Assembly: GCA_022563885.1 (NCBI GenBank)
Contig: JADFMM010000032.1
Coordinates: 1 to 33,230, forward strand
Source: Planctomycetota bacterium
GTDB lineage: Bacteria; Planctomycetota; Phycisphaerae; Sedimentisphaerales; Anaerobacaceae
DNA: 33,230 nt
Direction: 5' to 3'
In this document: positions 15,486 to 24,749 of the stretch, piece by piece
Layout: every line of letters starts with the position of its first letter
Numbering within the stretch: the stretch's first letter is position 1
Notes under the pieces: model-generated
Told to the model about the DNA's origin: nothing
What the model saw: the letters and a program-made list of their open reading frames with translations, nothing else
The model's database searches: none
Translations under genes and position numbers: made by a program

Positions 15486-15515
15486 ATCTTACCCGAAACA
15501 ACACACGAATGTCAA
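15486..15515 (-). promoter_or_regulatory. Sigma-70-type promoter of the sugar transferase gene
   Basis: On the minus strand TTGACA (15515-15510), an 18-base spacer and TAAGAT (15491-15486). The leader would be about 76 bases and contains the palindrome at 15450-15467 and the sequence shared with 10022-10120. Confidence 0.5.
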
Positions 15516-15740
15516 TATCAAACTTTTAAATAGGTTGGGCATGACTATTCTAGAATCCTAAGTTCCTATAAAGATGCTTACATCATCCAATGCGCAAGTC
15601 TTGTGTGTTTTCAAGATTGAAGTCATTCTAAACTTACAAGATTTCCTAAAGATCGCATTCTTCCAAGAACATAAAGTCGGGATATAAAAGTACCGACCTA
15701 TTCCCTGGAAACTAAGGAGTATTGAATGTAACGCAGCAGC

Positions 15741-15759
15741 ATTGGCACGGGGAGCCAAT
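15741..15759. promoter_or_regulatory. Inverted repeat ATTGGC / GCCAAT
   Basis: A 6-bp perfect inverted repeat with a 7-base spacer in the middle of the 956-base divergent region. Apart from this, the palindrome ATTCTAGAAT (15547-15556) and the repeat at 16019, nothing coding was found in 15516-16358. Confidence 0.25.
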
Positions 15760-16018
15760 ATGTCATAAGTCGTTTATACAACTTAGTTTACATCATAGTC
15801 CTGCTCCATAGCCTGGAATCAGATGGACCTTCCTAGAAGAGGAAGTACGTGTCTGCTGGAAGAATTCGGCGTGCAGCCCACGGGGCGAAGCTATGCAAAT
15901 AATTACGTACTTTCAATAGGTGATTTAGGTATCCTGGGTCGTCCTCGGCTACCAAGATACTGCGGCGTTCAGTGGCGCCCTGAGTTGACTGCCATGGGGA
16001 AGTAGGTCTACCCCCCTA

Positions 16019-16198
16019 GGGACCGGCAAGAAACAACTTGGACTTTTGAATGCCCAATTGCACCCCATCTTGGATCGCTTCCCAATCGCGACATCCGCGA
16101 CGTAGAACAGCTACGCCCGTGGTGTCGCTCAATCGGTCGCGACCAAATATGGGGCACACTTGGACCCCAAATTGTCCAATTAATTTCTTGCCGATCCC
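16019..16198. repeat. MITE-like element (copy 2, 180 bp, longer form)
   Basis: It has the same ends as the 90-bp element at 3377-3466: left repeat 16019-16043, right repeat 16174-16198. It has a further 90 bases in the middle, bounded by direct repeats CTTGGA (16069-16074 and 16159-16164). One deletion between those repeats would give exactly the short form. The interior contains the palindrome GGTCGCGACC (16135-16144). There is no coding capacity and no clear target duplication (CTA / CTT at the edges). It lies about 160 bases upstream of the second Gfo/Idh gene. Confidence 0.8.
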
Positions 16199-16358
16199 CT
16201 TTGCCGTGTCTTTGTCGCCGAGCGAAACGAAAATCATACCCGAATAGTCTGAGAGAAGAACAATAGGTTTGAGCGATTCTGGCCGGAGCCGATGGTCATT
16301 CCACCTAAAGTCCTACCATGAATAGGTCGACCAACTACCCCACTATTGAGGAATGTGA

Positions 16359-17435
16359 GTGATGCATAGTACAAAGGATGAGTTCAGAGATCCGGATAAT
16401 GATTCAGTGAATATCGCAGTCGTAGGATGTGGGTATTGGGGACCGAATTTAGTTCGCAACTTGTGCTCAACATCCGGCTGTACTGTCAAGCTAATTTGCG
16501 ATACCGATACCGCCCGCCTCGAGCACCTTAGGGCAGTCTATCCGCGGGTCGATACAACCAACCACTTCGATGAAGTCGTTTCCCGTGAGGATATAGCTGC
16601 CACTGTCATCGCAACTCCTGTTCGTTTGCACTACGACATGGCGAAGCGATTGTTGGAAGCGGAAAAACACGTCTTTGTTGAAAAGCCATTGGCGCCCTCC
16701 GTGGAGGAATGCCAGGACTTGATTCAGACCGCGGACACGAGGCATCTGACCCTCATGGTGGGACACACGTTTCTCTATTCACCTACTGTTCGGCGGATTA
16801 AGGACATCATTGAACGCGGTGACTTGGGAAATATCCAGTACATTAGTTCCAGGCGTTTGAATTTGGGCCTGTTCCAAAAGGACATCAACGTCGCGTGGGA
16901 CCTGGCGCCTCACGATATCTCAATCCTCCTCTATGTACTCGGCGAGATGCCAACTGGCGTCAACTGTCAAGGAAAGGCGCATATTACGCCGGGAATCGAG
17001 GACGTGACCAATATGACATTGACTTACAGAAACGGGATGTTCGCTACCATACAGAGCAGTTGGCTCGATCCCTGTAAAGTGAGGGACATGACGTTTGTCG
17101 GGGACAAGCGGATGCTGGTCTATGACGACATGGAGCCCTTGGAAAAAGTAAAAATTTACGACAAGCGGGTGGAGGTTCCACCGCACTACGATACGTTTGC
17201 CGAGTTTCAGTACTCTTACCACTATGGAGACGTCTATTCTCCCTTCGTCAAACAAGTAGAATCCTTAAAGTTTGAGTGTCAACACTTCGTTGATTGCATT
17301 AAGTCGGGAGAGACGCCGATATCCGGCGGTAGAGACGGATTGCAAGTGGTCCAAGTGCTCACCGCCGCCGCCGAATCTTTACGGCTTGAGGGAGCACGGG
17401 TGGAGATCGGGAAGCTAGCCACCGTTGAAGCATAA
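16359..17435 (+). CDS. Gfo/Idh/MocA sugar dehydrogenase, WbpB/WlbA-like
   Basis: A 358-residue NAD-dependent dehydrogenase. Motifs: VVGCGYWGPN (21-30) for the dinucleotide, VEKPLAP (107-113, Lys109) and AWDLAPHDIS (179-188, Asp181 and His185). These closely follow the WbpB/WlbA group, which oxidises C3 of a UDP-N-acetylglucosaminuronate before transamination. A DegT aminotransferase follows two genes later, supporting a 3-amino sugar. The start is GTG at 16359 or the next codon, ATG at 16362; GAGG (16348-16351) fits either. It is the first gene of the long plus-strand operon. Confidence 0.88.
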   Translation: MMHSTKDEFRDPDNDSVNIAVVGCGYWGPNLVRNLCSTSGCTVKLICDTDTARLEHLRAVYPRVDTTNHFDEVVSREDIAATVIATPVRLHYDMAKRLLEAEKHVFVEKPLAPSVEECQDLIQTADTRHLTLMVGHTFLYSPTVRRIKDIIERGDLGNIQYISSRRLNLGLFQKDINVAWDLAPHDISILLYVLGEMPTGVNCQGKAHITPGIEDVTNMTLTYRNGMFATIQSSWLDPCKVRDMTFVGDKRMLVYDDMEPLEKVKIYDKRVEVPPHYDTFAEFQYSYHYGDVYSPFVKQVESLKFECQHFVDCIKSGETPISGGRDGLQVVQVLTAAAESLRLEGARVEIGKLATVEA

Positions 17436-17517
17436 GAAAAAGTATGCAAGAGGGGTGGCACCATGGGTATCGAATTGCAGGGATAGGACCCGAATCTGGG
17501 TTTTGATAGGTTGCTAA

Positions 17518-18549
17518 ATGAAAATATGGATTGATCTTGCCAACGCCCCCCATGTGCCATTCTTTCTGCCCATCATAGAACAACTGGAGCAGGAAGGCCA
17601 TGAGGTGATCTTGAGCCTGAGAGACTTTAACTATACGGTGGAACTCGCAGCCCGAAACGGATGTCAGGGCACCGTCATTGGGAGGCACGGAGGCAGAAAT
17701 CCGTTTGCAAAGGTCGTCGACTTGATGAGTCGAACGAAGGGCCTCATCGAGTTTGCCCGTGGCCAACAAATTGATATCGCCGTCAGTCACAACTCCTACG
17801 CCCAAACGATCGCGGGAAGGCTCTCAGGCATTCGAGTCGTCACGATCATGGACTATGAGGGGCAGCCGGCAAATCATATCGGCTTCCGTTTTGCGCACAA
17901 AGTGATTGTTCCCGATTCCTTCCCAGATAAGGATCTCAAGCGTTTTGGAGCAACCGTTCAGAAAACCTACAGGTACACAGGCTACAAGGAGCAACTCTAT
18001 CTGTCGAGTTTTGCGGCAGATCCCAATTTTAAGCGTCAACTCGAGGAGGCCTGTGATCTGCCCGATAGCTGGAATCACGAAAAAACGACACTCGCCGTTG
18101 TGCGGACTCCTGCCACCATGGCGGCTTACCACCCCAAAAGCAGTCCCACCTTCGATCGATTGCTGGAAGCGCTGGATACCCGAAATGACTTGACCGTCGT
18201 CATGCTCTGTCGGACGGATCAGCAGCGGGAAGAGATTCGCCAGAGGTATCCCGACTTCCATATTCCCAAGCACCAGCTCGATGGAAACAATTTGGTTTAT
18301 CATGCCGATTTGGTCATTAGCGCCGGAGGCACGATGAACCGCGAGGCGGCAATTCTTGGCACTCCTGCCTATACGGTGTTCGCCGGCGCCTTGCCGGCCG
18401 TGGATGCCAATTTGGTCAAAGTGGGGAGACTTACCAGACTCGAAACAGAACAGGACTTGGACAAGATTGAGTTCGGCAAGAAAGTCCCGGGAAATACGTT
18501 ACAGAACTCCAATCTCTGTCAAGAAATCGTCCACGAGATTCTCCAGTAA
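17518..18549 (+). CDS. DUF354 family glycosyltransferase-like protein
   Basis: A 343-residue protein with the DUF354 start MKIWIDLANAPHVPFF and ILSLRDFNYTVELA further on. DUF354 proteins have a GT-B-like fold related to MurG and WecB, and often lie in polysaccharide loci. The C-terminal half holds VISAGGTMNREAAILGTP, a nucleotide-sugar-type loop. A role in making or transferring a nucleotide sugar is likely but unproven. It sits between the dehydrogenase and aminotransferase genes. Confidence 0.85.
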   Translation: MKIWIDLANAPHVPFFLPIIEQLEQEGHEVILSLRDFNYTVELAARNGCQGTVIGRHGGRNPFAKVVDLMSRTKGLIEFARGQQIDIAVSHNSYAQTIAGRLSGIRVVTIMDYEGQPANHIGFRFAHKVIVPDSFPDKDLKRFGATVQKTYRYTGYKEQLYLSSFAADPNFKRQLEEACDLPDSWNHEKTTLAVVRTPATMAAYHPKSSPTFDRLLEALDTRNDLTVVMLCRTDQQREEIRQRYPDFHIPKHQLDGNNLVYHADLVISAGGTMNREAAILGTPAYTVFAGALPAVDANLVKVGRLTRLETEQDLDKIEFGKKVPGNTLQNSNLCQEIVHEILQ

Positions 18550-18639
18550 GCTTTGCTTCATTTTCGTTACCCACTGAGCACACGGCCTCGAATCAAGAGG
18601 ATGTAGCTAGACACATCTATTAGGTAGGGAGATCACCGT

Positions 18640-19758
18640 ATGAAAGTGCCTTTCTTTGACCTTAACGCTCAGAACGAGTCGATCAAAGAGGAATTGCTGG
18701 CAGGGATCCAGGCGGTACTGGACTGTTCTGCGTTTGCGGGGGGTCCTTTTGTGGAAGCCTTTGAGGACAACTTTGCACGGTTTTGCCAGTGTGACCATGC
18801 CGTCGGCGTAGGCACGGGCACCGCTGCTCTGTGGATGGCCCTCCTGGGCTTAGGCGTCGGCCCGGGGGATGAAGTCATCACGGTCCCCAACACCTTCATT
18901 GCGACGGCCGAGGCCATTACCTTCTGTGGTGCCCGGCCTGTGTTTGTGGATATTGATGAACAGTCCTACAACATGGACCCCGCCCTGCTGGAGGCGGCCA
19001 TCACGGACAAGACGAAAGCAATTGTTCCGGTTCATCTCTACGGTCAGCCCTGCGACATGGATCCGATCCTGGCCATCGCCAAGAGATGGGGTCTCTACGT
19101 GGTAGAGGATGCTTGCCAGGCACATGACGCCGAATACAGAGGAAAACGGGCAGGATCCATGGGCGATGCCGGCTGCTTCAGCTTTTATCCCGGCAAGAAC
19201 CTAGGTGCCTGGGGCGAGGCTGGCGCAGTCGTCACCAACAACACGGAGTTAGCCGACCGCATGAGGATGTTCCGAGATCATGGTCAAGACAAGAAGTACT
19301 ATCACTCGATGGTAGGCTGGAATGCCCGCATGGATGGTATTCAGGGGGCCATTTTAACGATCAAACTGAAATACTTGCCGCAGTGGACGGAGGCTCGGCG
19401 AGAGAATGCAAAACTCTATCAGGAACGGCTTGACCCCGAAGGGAGTGTGATCGCTCCTATTGAGATGGCCTATGCCAAACATGTTTACCATGTCTATGCC
19501 GTTCGTGCCAAAAATCGCGACGCACTCCTCACTGGACTGCGTGACAGAGAGATCTTCTGCGGCATTCACTATCCAGTTCCACTCCACTTGCAGGAGGCGT
19601 ACGCCTCAATGGGTCTAGGACCCGCTTCGTTTCCGGTCGCAGAGCAATGTGCGAAAGAGATTCTCTCGCTGCCGATGTTCCCGGAACTGCCCTCCCAACA
19701 GATCGACTTTGTCTGCCACGCGGTGAATGCCTGCCTGACCGAACAGCTCACACACTGA
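18640..19758 (+). CDS. DegT/DnrJ/EryC1/StrS sugar aminotransferase (WbpE-like)
   Basis: A PLP-dependent aminotransferase of 372 residues that would move an amino group from glutamate to a keto sugar nucleotide. The PLP lysine is Lys186 (FYPGKNLGAWG). Asp157 in VVEDACQAHDA binds the pyridine nitrogen, and GTGTAALWMAL (58-68) lies near the cofactor phosphate. GGGAG lies 8 bases before the ATG. With the WbpB-like dehydrogenase it would make a 3-amino-3-deoxy sugar. The acetyltransferase (WbpD) and 6-dehydrogenase (WbpA) of that pathway are not in the window. Confidence 0.92.
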   Translation: MKVPFFDLNAQNESIKEELLAGIQAVLDCSAFAGGPFVEAFEDNFARFCQCDHAVGVGTGTAALWMALLGLGVGPGDEVITVPNTFIATAEAITFCGARPVFVDIDEQSYNMDPALLEAAITDKTKAIVPVHLYGQPCDMDPILAIAKRWGLYVVEDACQAHDAEYRGKRAGSMGDAGCFSFYPGKNLGAWGEAGAVVTNNTELADRMRMFRDHGQDKKYYHSMVGWNARMDGIQGAILTIKLKYLPQWTEARRENAKLYQERLDPEGSVIAPIEMAYAKHVYHVYAVRAKNRDALLTGLRDREIFCGIHYPVPLHLQEAYASMGLGPASFPVAEQCAKEILSLPMFPELPSQQIDFVCHAVNACLTEQLTH

Positions 19759-19788
19759 AACCGTTCGTTCAAACTGAAGAGTCGACCC

Positions 19789-22206
19789 ATGGCGAATTCA
19801 AATAGAGACGACATGTCGGAAGGCAGTGCGTTTTACGACAATATCGAGCATGTGTTCACCAAGATCTGTGCAGACGATCCAGAGCCAGCCGTCGTCACGG
19901 AGAGCCCGCTGGTCCCCGTGGAACCGGTGAGTCCGCCGCCGCTTGAGCCCATTCCGGAGACCAGCCTAACTGCGCATGCAGCCGAACCACCGATGGATAT
20001 CGTCCAGTCCCTGTTGCGATTCAAATGGACGCTGGTGACCACCTTCATGCTGGTGTCCGCCACCTTGATCTGGCTAATCTGGACCAAGACGACCCTGAAG
20101 TACCAGGCAAGGGGAGAGATACGCATTCGCCCGGTCATTCCACGATTGGTGTTCAATATCGACGAGAATGGAGCGATTCCCTTTTACGACTCTTTCGTGA
20201 GAACACAAGTCTCAGTCATCCGCAGTCTCGGTATCTTGAAACCGGTTTTGGAAAGGCCGGACATCCGGAAAACCCTGTGGTATCAGAATCCGGACAGTTC
20301 ACTGATCCAGAAAATAAGGGCCGACACCATCTCTCCCTTCGAGCGCCTGAGAGAGGGCCTGGTGGTTACTCCCCGACGAGGAACCGAGGTAGTCGACCTG
20401 GATTTCACATGTCCTTTTCCTGAAGACGCGAAGGTCATTGTCAATGCAATCTTAGATCAGTACCTCGCTGAGGTGGGCGACAGGGCACACGCAGACAAAG
20501 ACGATCTCGACAGCAAGCGGATTGCACGGTTTGAAGCGTTACAAAATGAGATACAGCTTCACGACAGCAGGATTTCCGAACTGCTCAAGAGCATGGGCAC
20601 CGATGATGCACAGGCCCTGGTGGCCGACAGGCGGGCGAATTCGGACCGGAAGAAGGCCCGTCTGGACGAACTGAGACAACAGCAAAAACACCTCCAATGG
20701 ACTCTCGACCGACAGACTCGTCCGGTTCCCGATGGTGTCACCCAGGAGGGCGGCGGTGGCGCCATCAATCCGCCGACTGCCATGGAGACCCAACCAAGAT
20801 ATTACGAGGACGCAGCGTGGGTTCGGCTCGATGGCATTGTCATGACGCTGCGGCACGATTTGGACACCACCTCGTATGGTCCCAGGCATCATGCTCTAGC
20901 AACGTTGAGAAACGACCTAGCATTCCAAGAAGTCGCAAAGCTCAGGCGTGAGGAACAACTGGATGCACAGTGGCGGGACAGAACGAGCTCCGTGGACGCT
21001 GCTCCTTGGGCAGGTGGCGCGGGTGGCGATGGTGGCGCGGTGGCCGCAGGTGACGCGGACATACGTCCGCTCTCTCCCAGAGATCAAATTGCCCTGCTTC
21101 GGTATGAAGAGGACAATCTGGCCGTGGTGTACGCCAAGGAAAAGGAGGAGTTTGCGAAACTCCTGGAAACGGTTCAGTTACTCAACAAAGAGACCGCGGC
21201 CCTGGCACACACGCGTGACCTCTGGAATGCGGTCCGTCAACGGATCGACCAGAAAAACATGGAACGCGATGTGCCGGGCACCATCGAGATTCTGATGCGA
21301 GCCATTACCCCCTCCGAACCCCACCAAGACCGCCGCATCGCCTTCTCCTGTCTTTCTCTGATCCTAGGATTAGGGTTAGGGGGTAGCGCGGCACTGATCC
21401 GTGCGCAGAAGAATCAGACGATTTATACGCCGAAGGACTTACCAGCCGCCATGCGGGAGCTTTTCCTAGGCAGAGTTCCTTTGATACGCAGCAAGAAGTT
21501 GCTGGGCCAGGCACTGTGGCAGGAGATAGAAAAAAAACAGTCTCTCATGGTCGAGCCTATCCGTGTGATGCGCACGATACTTCTGTCGCGTTTGAGCCGC
21601 CACGGCCAATCTGCCGTGTTGGTCAGCAGTGCCATGCCGGGGACGGGTAAATCGAGTTTCACAGCTCTGCTGGGTAAGAGTTTGGCTGAGGGAGGCAAGC
21701 GAGTGCTGCTGATCGACACGGACGTTCACGGCAAGGCGCTGTCTCGGCGATTCAAGCTTGTTGACCGTGCCGGATTCATAGAATCGGTGAGAGATGGAGA
21801 AATCGACAGGGAATTGATTGTTGAGACGGAGACAATCGGTTTAAGCATCTTACCTGCCGGAAAACCGGAGAAGGGCAAGATGGCACTGGAACAAATCGCA
21901 AACGGCGCCCTACAGAGATGCCTGGACCAGCTATCATCGCAATCAGACTTTAACCTCATCCTACTAGATTGCCCGGCAATCCTCATGATAGCGAACACGA
22001 TCATCATGGCCAGCCAGGTCGATGGGACCATCATGGTGGAACGCGAACGCCTTTCCCACCGGGGAAGGGTTGCAAAGGCTCTAGCCCGGCTCGCCTCCGC
22101 CGGAGGGCGACTCTTAGGAACCGTCTTTGTCGGTTCGTACAAAAACGAGGACTCCGGCTGCGGCTCCGGTTATGAATATGGCAGCAGCGCTCAAGCCAGC
22201 ACATAG
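19789..22206 (+). CDS. Wzc-like polysaccharide co-polymerase with tyrosine autokinase domain
   Basis: An 805-residue protein. A Pro/Glu-rich cytosolic start (30-60) is followed by TM1 (about 80-98), a periplasmic Wzz-type domain with coiled coils (about 230-330 and 380-500), TM2 (about 513-535) and a C-terminal BY-kinase. Kinase motifs: Walker A MPGTGKSS (about 614-621), Walker A' VLLIDTD (about 640-646) and Walker B LILLDCPA (about 723-730). The C-terminal tail has three tyrosines in a Gly/Ser context rather than a dense cluster. A Gly/Ala-rich insert (PWAGGAGGDGGAVAAGD) breaks the coiled coil. It would control chain length and export; the outer-membrane partner (Wza) is not here. M9 at 19813 is an alternative start. 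Confidence 0.9.
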   Translation: MANSNRDDMSEGSAFYDNIEHVFTKICADDPEPAVVTESPLVPVEPVSPPPLEPIPETSLTAHAAEPPMDIVQSLLRFKWTLVTTFMLVSATLIWLIWTKTTLKYQARGEIRIRPVIPRLVFNIDENGAIPFYDSFVRTQVSVIRSLGILKPVLERPDIRKTLWYQNPDSSLIQKIRADTISPFERLREGLVVTPRRGTEVVDLDFTCPFPEDAKVIVNAILDQYLAEVGDRAHADKDDLDSKRIARFEALQNEIQLHDSRISELLKSMGTDDAQALVADRRANSDRKKARLDELRQQQKHLQWTLDRQTRPVPDGVTQEGGGGAINPPTAMETQPRYYEDAAWVRLDGIVMTLRHDLDTTSYGPRHHALATLRNDLAFQEVAKLRREEQLDAQWRDRTSSVDAAPWAGGAGGDGGAVAAGDADIRPLSPRDQIALLRYEEDNLAVVYAKEKEEFAKLLETVQLLNKETAALAHTRDLWNAVRQRIDQKNMERDVPGTIEILMRAITPSEPHQDRRIAFSCLSLILGLGLGGSAALIRAQKNQTIYTPKDLPAAMRELFLGRVPLIRSKKLLGQALWQEIEKKQSLMVEPIRVMRTILLSRLSRHGQSAVLVSSAMPGTGKSSFTALLGKSLAEGGKRVLLIDTDVHGKALSRRFKLVDRAGFIESVRDGEIDRELIVETETIGLSILPAGKPEKGKMALEQIANGALQRCLDQLSSQSDFNLILLDCPAILMIANTIIMASQVDGTIMVERERLSHRGRVAKALARLASAGGRLLGTVFVGSYKNEDSGCGSGYEYGSSAQAST

Positions 22207-22272
22207 CCACCCGAGTAGAGGCTTGGTTCGAAGCCCTCAACTGTCCGTTTCTGCCGACAGAGCCGACCCATC

Positions 22273-23694
22273 ATGAGCATCAGGATTATCGCCCTCTATA
22301 TTGTCATTACGGCTCTTGCGGCCTACGCCTGGAAGGATTGGTTCAAGAGTCTCTGTGGCCTCATCCTTCTCATGGCCTTCATGGCCCATGAAGACATGCC
22401 TAAAAACATAGCGGGAATCCAGGGCCTCAACCTCTGGAATGTGCTGTTCGCCAATGTATTCCTGGTCTACCTGCTCAGCCGTCGCCGCCAGGGTCTACGT
22501 TGGGATCTGCCCTGCTATTTCAATTGGCTGCTGGTGCTCTACCTTGTGGTTATAGTGGTGGGCGTCATGCGGGCTATTTTTGACCGTCGAAACATTCCGG
22601 ATATTCCTCTCGCCGATTTGGTCAGTGATGAACTCATCAACACCGTCAAATGGGTGTTTCCTGCTCTGCTGGTGTATGACGGATGTCGGACACGGAGCCA
22701 GGCGCAACTGGTGTTCGTCACCCTGCTGCTGCTACAATTCTTCATTGCGGCCCAGATTGTCAAGAAAATGCCCTTGTCCATGGCATTTGGAACCATGGAC
22801 CGGCAGTACATGAGGGACCGGAGGAGACTGAGCGATGAACTCGGCTTCAGCGCGGACGACATGTCGACGGTCCTCGCCGGAACGTCCTGGGGAATCGTGG
22901 CAGCGCTGCCCTTGGTGCGTAAGAAGAAATACAAGCTGATGCTGCTGCCAGCCGTCGGTCTGGTGATCTTGGGCCAGGCGATGACCGGCGGCAGAGCGGG
23001 CTATGCAGCTTGGGGAGCGACGGGCTTGATCATGTGTGCGCTGAAATGGCGAAAATGCCTACTGCTCGCACCGGTGGCGGTGATGCTATTGCCCGTCGTA
23101 TTTCCCGCTGCCGCCGAACGCATGATGGTCGGCTTTGGAGAAAAAGATGCCAGCGGCCAAATCAGCCGCGATGACAATAAGATCACCTCGGGCCGGTCGC
23201 GCATCTGGCCTTTTGTTATAGACAAAATCGGGACTTCACCCCTCATTGGGCATGGACGCCTGGCCATGAAGCGAACGGGCCTTACGGCAAAAATGAGGAA
23301 CGATCTAGGTGAATCATTCCCCCATCCCCATTCCATGTATTTGGAGACCCTCCTCGACAATGGTCTGCTCGGTGCTATTCCGATTGCCTTATTCTGGGGC
23401 ACAGTCCTCGTTTTGTCGGGCCGGCTGTTTCGAATGGAGGATCCCCTCCACTCGGCCATCGGCGGCCTGACGCTGGCCCTGGTGCTCACCCAATTGATCT
23501 CCGGTGTCGGCTCACAGCATTACTATCCCACCGAGAGCAAGATGGCCCATTGGGTCGCCATGCTTCTCACCCTGCGCATTTACTACGATGAGAAGCGAAG
23601 GCAATTGGGGGGGCTTCTCTCCGAAAATCCGATAGAGAGTCCGGCTATCGCGAAACAACCGGCCCCGGCATTGTGCCATGAGGAGTTCCTGTAA
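22273..23694 (+). CDS. O-antigen ligase / Wzy-type polymerase family membrane protein
   Basis: A 473-residue protein with about ten to twelve hydrophobic segments. The periplasmic loop ends in PHPHSMYLETLLDNGLLG, matching the H-x6-7-D/N-x-G region of the Wzy_C family, and GGRAGYAAWG precedes it. Family members polymerise repeat units or ligate O-antigen. Placement between a Wzc-like kinase and Wzx favours the polymerase role. No clear SD precedes the ATG. Confidence 0.87.
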   Translation: MSIRIIALYIVITALAAYAWKDWFKSLCGLILLMAFMAHEDMPKNIAGIQGLNLWNVLFANVFLVYLLSRRRQGLRWDLPCYFNWLLVLYLVVIVVGVMRAIFDRRNIPDIPLADLVSDELINTVKWVFPALLVYDGCRTRSQAQLVFVTLLLLQFFIAAQIVKKMPLSMAFGTMDRQYMRDRRRLSDELGFSADDMSTVLAGTSWGIVAALPLVRKKKYKLMLLPAVGLVILGQAMTGGRAGYAAWGATGLIMCALKWRKCLLLAPVAVMLLPVVFPAAAERMMVGFGEKDASGQISRDDNKITSGRSRIWPFVIDKIGTSPLIGHGRLAMKRTGLTAKMRNDLGESFPHPHSMYLETLLDNGLLGAIPIALFWGTVLVLSGRLFRMEDPLHSAIGGLTLALVLTQLISGVGSQHYYPTESKMAHWVAMLLTLRIYYDEKRRQLGGLLSENPIESPAIAKQPAPALCHEEFL

Positions 23695-23699
23695 GGGGC

Positions 23700-24677
23700 A
23701 TGGCAAAGCTTGCTTATATCCTGGCAGCCAGCCACTCAGGGTCGACCCTGTTGAGCATGTTGCTCGGCTCGCATCCCCAATTGGCAACCATTGGTGAGAT
23801 CAATCTATCGCCGCAGGCCATGGGATCGCTGGATCGCTATCGCTGCTCCTGCGGTGAATTGATCGGTCAATGCGAGTTTTGGAAAAAAGTCCAGCAGGGC
23901 ATGGCCGCCCGTGGGCATGATTTCGACCTTAGCAACGCCGGCACTGATTTCAAGTGGGTTAACTCACGCTACGCCCGGCGTCTCCTGAGACCCATGTATC
24001 GAGGACCTGTGACGGAGGCCATTCGGGACGCCGCGTTGTCAATCTCGCCGACCTGGCGAGAGCAACAATCCACCCTACAGCGGCGGAACGCGGCGCTCGT
24101 GTCAACGGCCCTGGAGATTACCGGGGCCCAAGCCTTGGTTGATTCATCCAAGATCGGGCTGCGCCTGAAATACCTGCTACGGAACGCCGAATTGGATGTT
24201 AGGGTCATTCGCCTGATGCGCGACGGCCGTGCGGTTGCCCTGACCTACATGGACCCGGCCGGATTCGCCGACGCCAAAGATCCCAATCGACGAGCCGGCG
24301 GCATGGGTGGTAGCAGAGCGAATGAGCGGCTGCAGATGGCGAAAGCGGCCTTTGAGTGGCGGCGCCATGTCGAAGAGGCAGAACAACTCTTGCGCAGCCT
24401 CAGGCCTTCGCAGTGGATCGAGTTGCGCTACGAGGAATACTGCAGTCAGCCAGAGGAAACGCTGGCCCGTATCTTTCGCTTCCTCGGCGTCGAATCGAGC
24501 CACCAGCCGAATACCTTCCGCAGTGTCCGACAACATGTGGTAGGCAACGGCATGCGACTCGATACCACTTCGGAGATTCAGTGTGACGAGCGCTGGCGGA
24601 CCCAACTCACAGAGCGTGACTTGCAGGTGTTTGACGAAATCGCCGGCGACGCGAACCGCCGATACCGATACGAGTGA
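23700..24677 (+). CDS. PAPS-dependent sulfotransferase family protein
   Basis: A 325-residue cytoplasmic protein. The 5'-phosphosulfate loop is SHSGSTLLSMLLGSHP (11-26) and the 3'-phosphate site is VIRLMRDGRAVALTYMD (169-185). These define the sulfotransferase fold, which moves sulfate from PAPS to a hydroxyl or amine. It starts 5 bases after the polymerase stop, with AGGGG just before the ATG, so it is in the same operon. It probably sulfates a sugar of the polymer or a lipid-linked repeat unit. Confidence 0.88.
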   Translation: MAKLAYILAASHSGSTLLSMLLGSHPQLATIGEINLSPQAMGSLDRYRCSCGELIGQCEFWKKVQQGMAARGHDFDLSNAGTDFKWVNSRYARRLLRPMYRGPVTEAIRDAALSISPTWREQQSTLQRRNAALVSTALEITGAQALVDSSKIGLRLKYLLRNAELDVRVIRLMRDGRAVALTYMDPAGFADAKDPNRRAGGMGGSRANERLQMAKAAFEWRRHVEEAEQLLRSLRPSQWIELRYEEYCSQPEETLARIFRFLGVESSHQPNTFRSVRQHVVGNGMRLDTTSEIQCDERWRTQLTERDLQVFDEIAGDANRRYRYE

Positions 24678-24749
24678 TCTTCATTTCCTTTCGTTGGCCG
24701 AGGTTATTGGATTGCAGCACAAAAACTCGCCGCCAAGCGATGAAACCCC

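Noticed and set aside
15741-15765. Sigma-54 promoter resembling TTGGCAC
   Set aside because: The GG and GC elements are 8 bases apart instead of 10 and no TTGC -12 element is present.
15823-16005. 60-codon plus-strand open frame in the divergent region
   Set aside because: No RBS, no family resemblance and next to a repeat; likely chance.
19778-22275. Near-identical 13-base sequence (AGAGYCGACCCAT) just before the starts of the Wzc-like and polymerase genes
   Set aside because: Too short to claim as a regulatory motif; no third copy was found.
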